Assembly (NCBI RefSeq): GCF_020217425.1
Contig: NZ_CP084090.1
Span: 124,001 to 188,000, forward strand
From: Halomicrobium urmianum
GTDB lineage: Archaea; Halobacteriota; Halobacteria; Halobacteriales; Haloarculaceae
DNA length: 64,000 bases
Direction: 5' to 3'
Shown here: piece by piece, positions 62,951-64,000 of the stretch
Position numbering within the stretch: position 1 is the first letter of the stretch
Layout: each line of letters starts with the position of its first letter
Notes under the pieces: generated by a model
The model's input: the letters and a program-made list of their open reading frames with translations, nothing else
The model's database searches: none
Told to the model about the DNA's origin: nothing
Made by a program: the position numbers and the translations under genes

Positions 62951-63167
62951 TCCGACCCCGGCCGCTCCGCTGACGTTCCCGTCGCTCGGTCCCCGTTGAC
63001 GTTCCCCTCCACTCCCCTCGCCCGCTGACGCCCTCCACGCCCATCGCCCCGCTGACGTTCCCCTCCACTCCCCTCGCCCGCTGACGCTTCCATCCACCCT
63101 CCGCGGCGTCGCCGGCACCGTCGGGCGTCGCCGCCCCCTCCGTGGCTTCCATCCGCCGCGTCGCCGC
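62951..63167. repeat. Tandem-repeat spacer with CGCTGACG motifs
   Basis: The 35-bp sequence at 62997-63031 is repeated exactly at 63053-63087 (it begins tgacgttcccctccactccc). The core CGCTGACG or CGTTGACG occurs five times between 62,965 and 63,090. The spacer lies between the membrane protein gene and the convergent acyl-CoA synthetase gene. Confidence 0.85.
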
Positions 63168-64000
63168 TCACTCCCCGTAGATCCGATCCAGCGCGTCGGC
63201 GTGCTCCCCCCGAATCGCCCCGCGGCGCTTCTTCAGCGACGGCGTGAGCAGGCCGTTCTCCGGAGTCCACGGGCCGGCGACGAGGGCGAACTCGCGGACC
63301 TTCGCCGGCCGGTCGAGGTCGGCGTTGACGTCGGCGACTGCCTCGCCGACCCACTCGCGGACGCGCTCGTCGCGACACAGCGCCGCGCGGTCGTCGGGCA
63401 GGGCCAGCCCCTCGCGCTCGCCCCACCGCCGGGCCGCCGCGGCGTTGGGGACGATCAGCGCGCCGACGCTGCTGCGGCCGTCGCCGACGAGCATGGTCTG
63501 GTCGATCCGGTCGCTCGTCGCGAGCGCGTCCTCGACCGGCCGGGGTGCGACGTTCTTCCCCGTCGAGAGCACGAGCAGGTCGGTCAGTCGGTCGTGGAAG
63601 ACCAGGTAGTCGTCCGCGGTCCGCTCGATGAGGTCGCCCGTGTGGAGCCAGGCGCCGCCATCGTTCCCCTCTGAATCACGGCTGGCCGGCCCGCCGTCGG
63701 ACTCGACGGTCGCCGCGACGGCTGGAGCCTCGTCGGTGAACGCCTCGGCTGTGGCCTCCGGGCGGTTCCAGTAGCCGTCGGTGACGTTCGGGCCGCGGAC
63801 GAGCAGCTCGCCCACCTCGCCGTCGGCGTCGAAGTCGTCGGCGTCGACGACCGACGCGTCGATCCGGACGTCGACACCGGGGACCGGCGGCCCCAGCGTC
63901 CCCGGGCGGACGTCGTCGGGCGGGTTGACCGAGACGACCGGGGACGCCTCGGTGAGGCCGTACCCCTCCAGAATCGGCACGCCCATCCCGACGTAGGTCT
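63168..64000 (-). CDS. Long-chain acyl-CoA synthetase, C-terminal part
   Basis: The frame is open to the right edge, so only the C-terminal portion (about 277 residues) is present. It carries AMP-binding signatures of the ANL superfamily: LEGYGLTEASPVVS (motif A5 region), the LHTGDLIE motif, and the FHDRLTDLLVLSTGKNVAP hinge and LIVPNAAAARRW part. The C-terminal LTPSLKKRRGAI contains a catalytic-type Lys. It is most like long-chain fatty-acid CoA ligase (FadD/ACSL-type). An internal repeat-like insertion near ESDGGPASRDSEGNDGG is a haloarchaeal acidic loop. Confidence 0.92.
   Translation of the reverse strand, partial: TYVGMGVPILEGYGLTEASPVVSVNPPDDVRPGTLGPPVPGVDVRIDASVVDADDFDADGEVGELLVRGPNVTDGYWNRPEATAEAFTDEAPAVAATVESDGGPASRDSEGNDGGAWLHTGDLIERTADDYLVFHDRLTDLLVLSTGKNVAPRPVEDALATSDRIDQTMLVGDGRSSVGALIVPNAAAARRWGEREGLALPDDRAALCRDERVREWVGEAVADVNADLDRPAKVREFALVAGPWTPENGLLTPSLKKRRGAIRGEHADALDRIYGE

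Overview
The window is chromosomal DNA of a halophilic archaeon (class Halobacteria). The flanking DNA is strongly GC-rich, the predicted proteins are very rich in Asp and Glu, start codons often sit about 27 bp downstream of a TATA-like box with almost no leader, and many genes belong to families that are archaeal or haloarchaeal (Pelota, RqcH, archaeal Elp3, UPF0179, DUF63, DUF4013, TbsP/DUF5821, HFX_2341-type regulators). A Haloarcula/Halomicrobium-like genus is my guess only; no rRNA is present to fix it.

Layout. 1-16 kb is mostly housekeeping: the end of a DapA-family aldolase, a membrane-tethered HTH regulator, an RNase Z-like hydrolase, then a translation-quality block (Pelota for stalled-ribosome splitting, RqcH for tailing of stalled nascent chains) with a DUF4013 protein between them, an FAD oxidoreductase, an MBL hydrolase coupled to a SHOCT protein, Elp3, a cupin, a large S1/OB/DHH protein whose DHH motifs look degenerate, and small membrane proteins. 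16-26 kb holds secreted small proteins around an AT-rich regulatory island, a type I signal peptidase, a DUF7344-type regulator, a CARF-like HFX_2341-type regulator, MutY, an MgtC-like protein, an AI-2E-family transporter and a PadR regulator. 26-37.7 kb has FolD and GlyA (one-carbon metabolism), a lipoprotein, a CHAT-domain (caspase-like) protein, TbsP, a YcaO protein, a DUF63 protein and an inositol-monophosphatase family enzyme.

The most distinctive region is 37,885-48,550, a 10.6 kb integrative element of visibly lower GC inserted in a tRNA-Leu(CAA) gene. It is bounded by exact 44-bp direct repeats of the tRNA 5' half and carries a tyrosine integrase next to the right repeat. Its cargo is a tightly coupled four-gene operon: a DUF499-type P-loop ATPase with a C-terminal zinc ribbon, a very compact PglZ-like phosphatase-fold protein, a DUF1156/COG1743-type DNA methyltransferase and a 129-residue protein I do not recognise. 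The combination of PglZ, ATPase and methylase is the hallmark of BREX-type phage defence, but the usual accessory genes are absent, so this is a candidate minimal or divergent BREX-like system. Beside it is a divergent control region: an 80-residue winged-helix protein, two matching 19-bp putative operators placed on the two promoters, a structured leader, and a SWIM zinc-finger gene interrupted by an in-frame TAG.

Downstream, 48.6-64 kb returns to high-GC chromosome: a DUF309 protein, a secreted metalloprotease with ten calcium-binding DxDxDG repeats, an aspartoacylase-family hydrolase, UPF0179 and DUF5820 proteins, a four-gene translationally coupled operon (two different PrkA-type kinase/AAA proteins, a YeaH-type VWA protein and SpoVR) that is the archaeal form of the bacterial YeaG-YeaH-YcgB starvation cluster, a YjbQ protein, a Tat-type lipoprotein, a HTH/membrane-protein pair, and the C-terminal part of an acyl-CoA synthetase running off the right edge.
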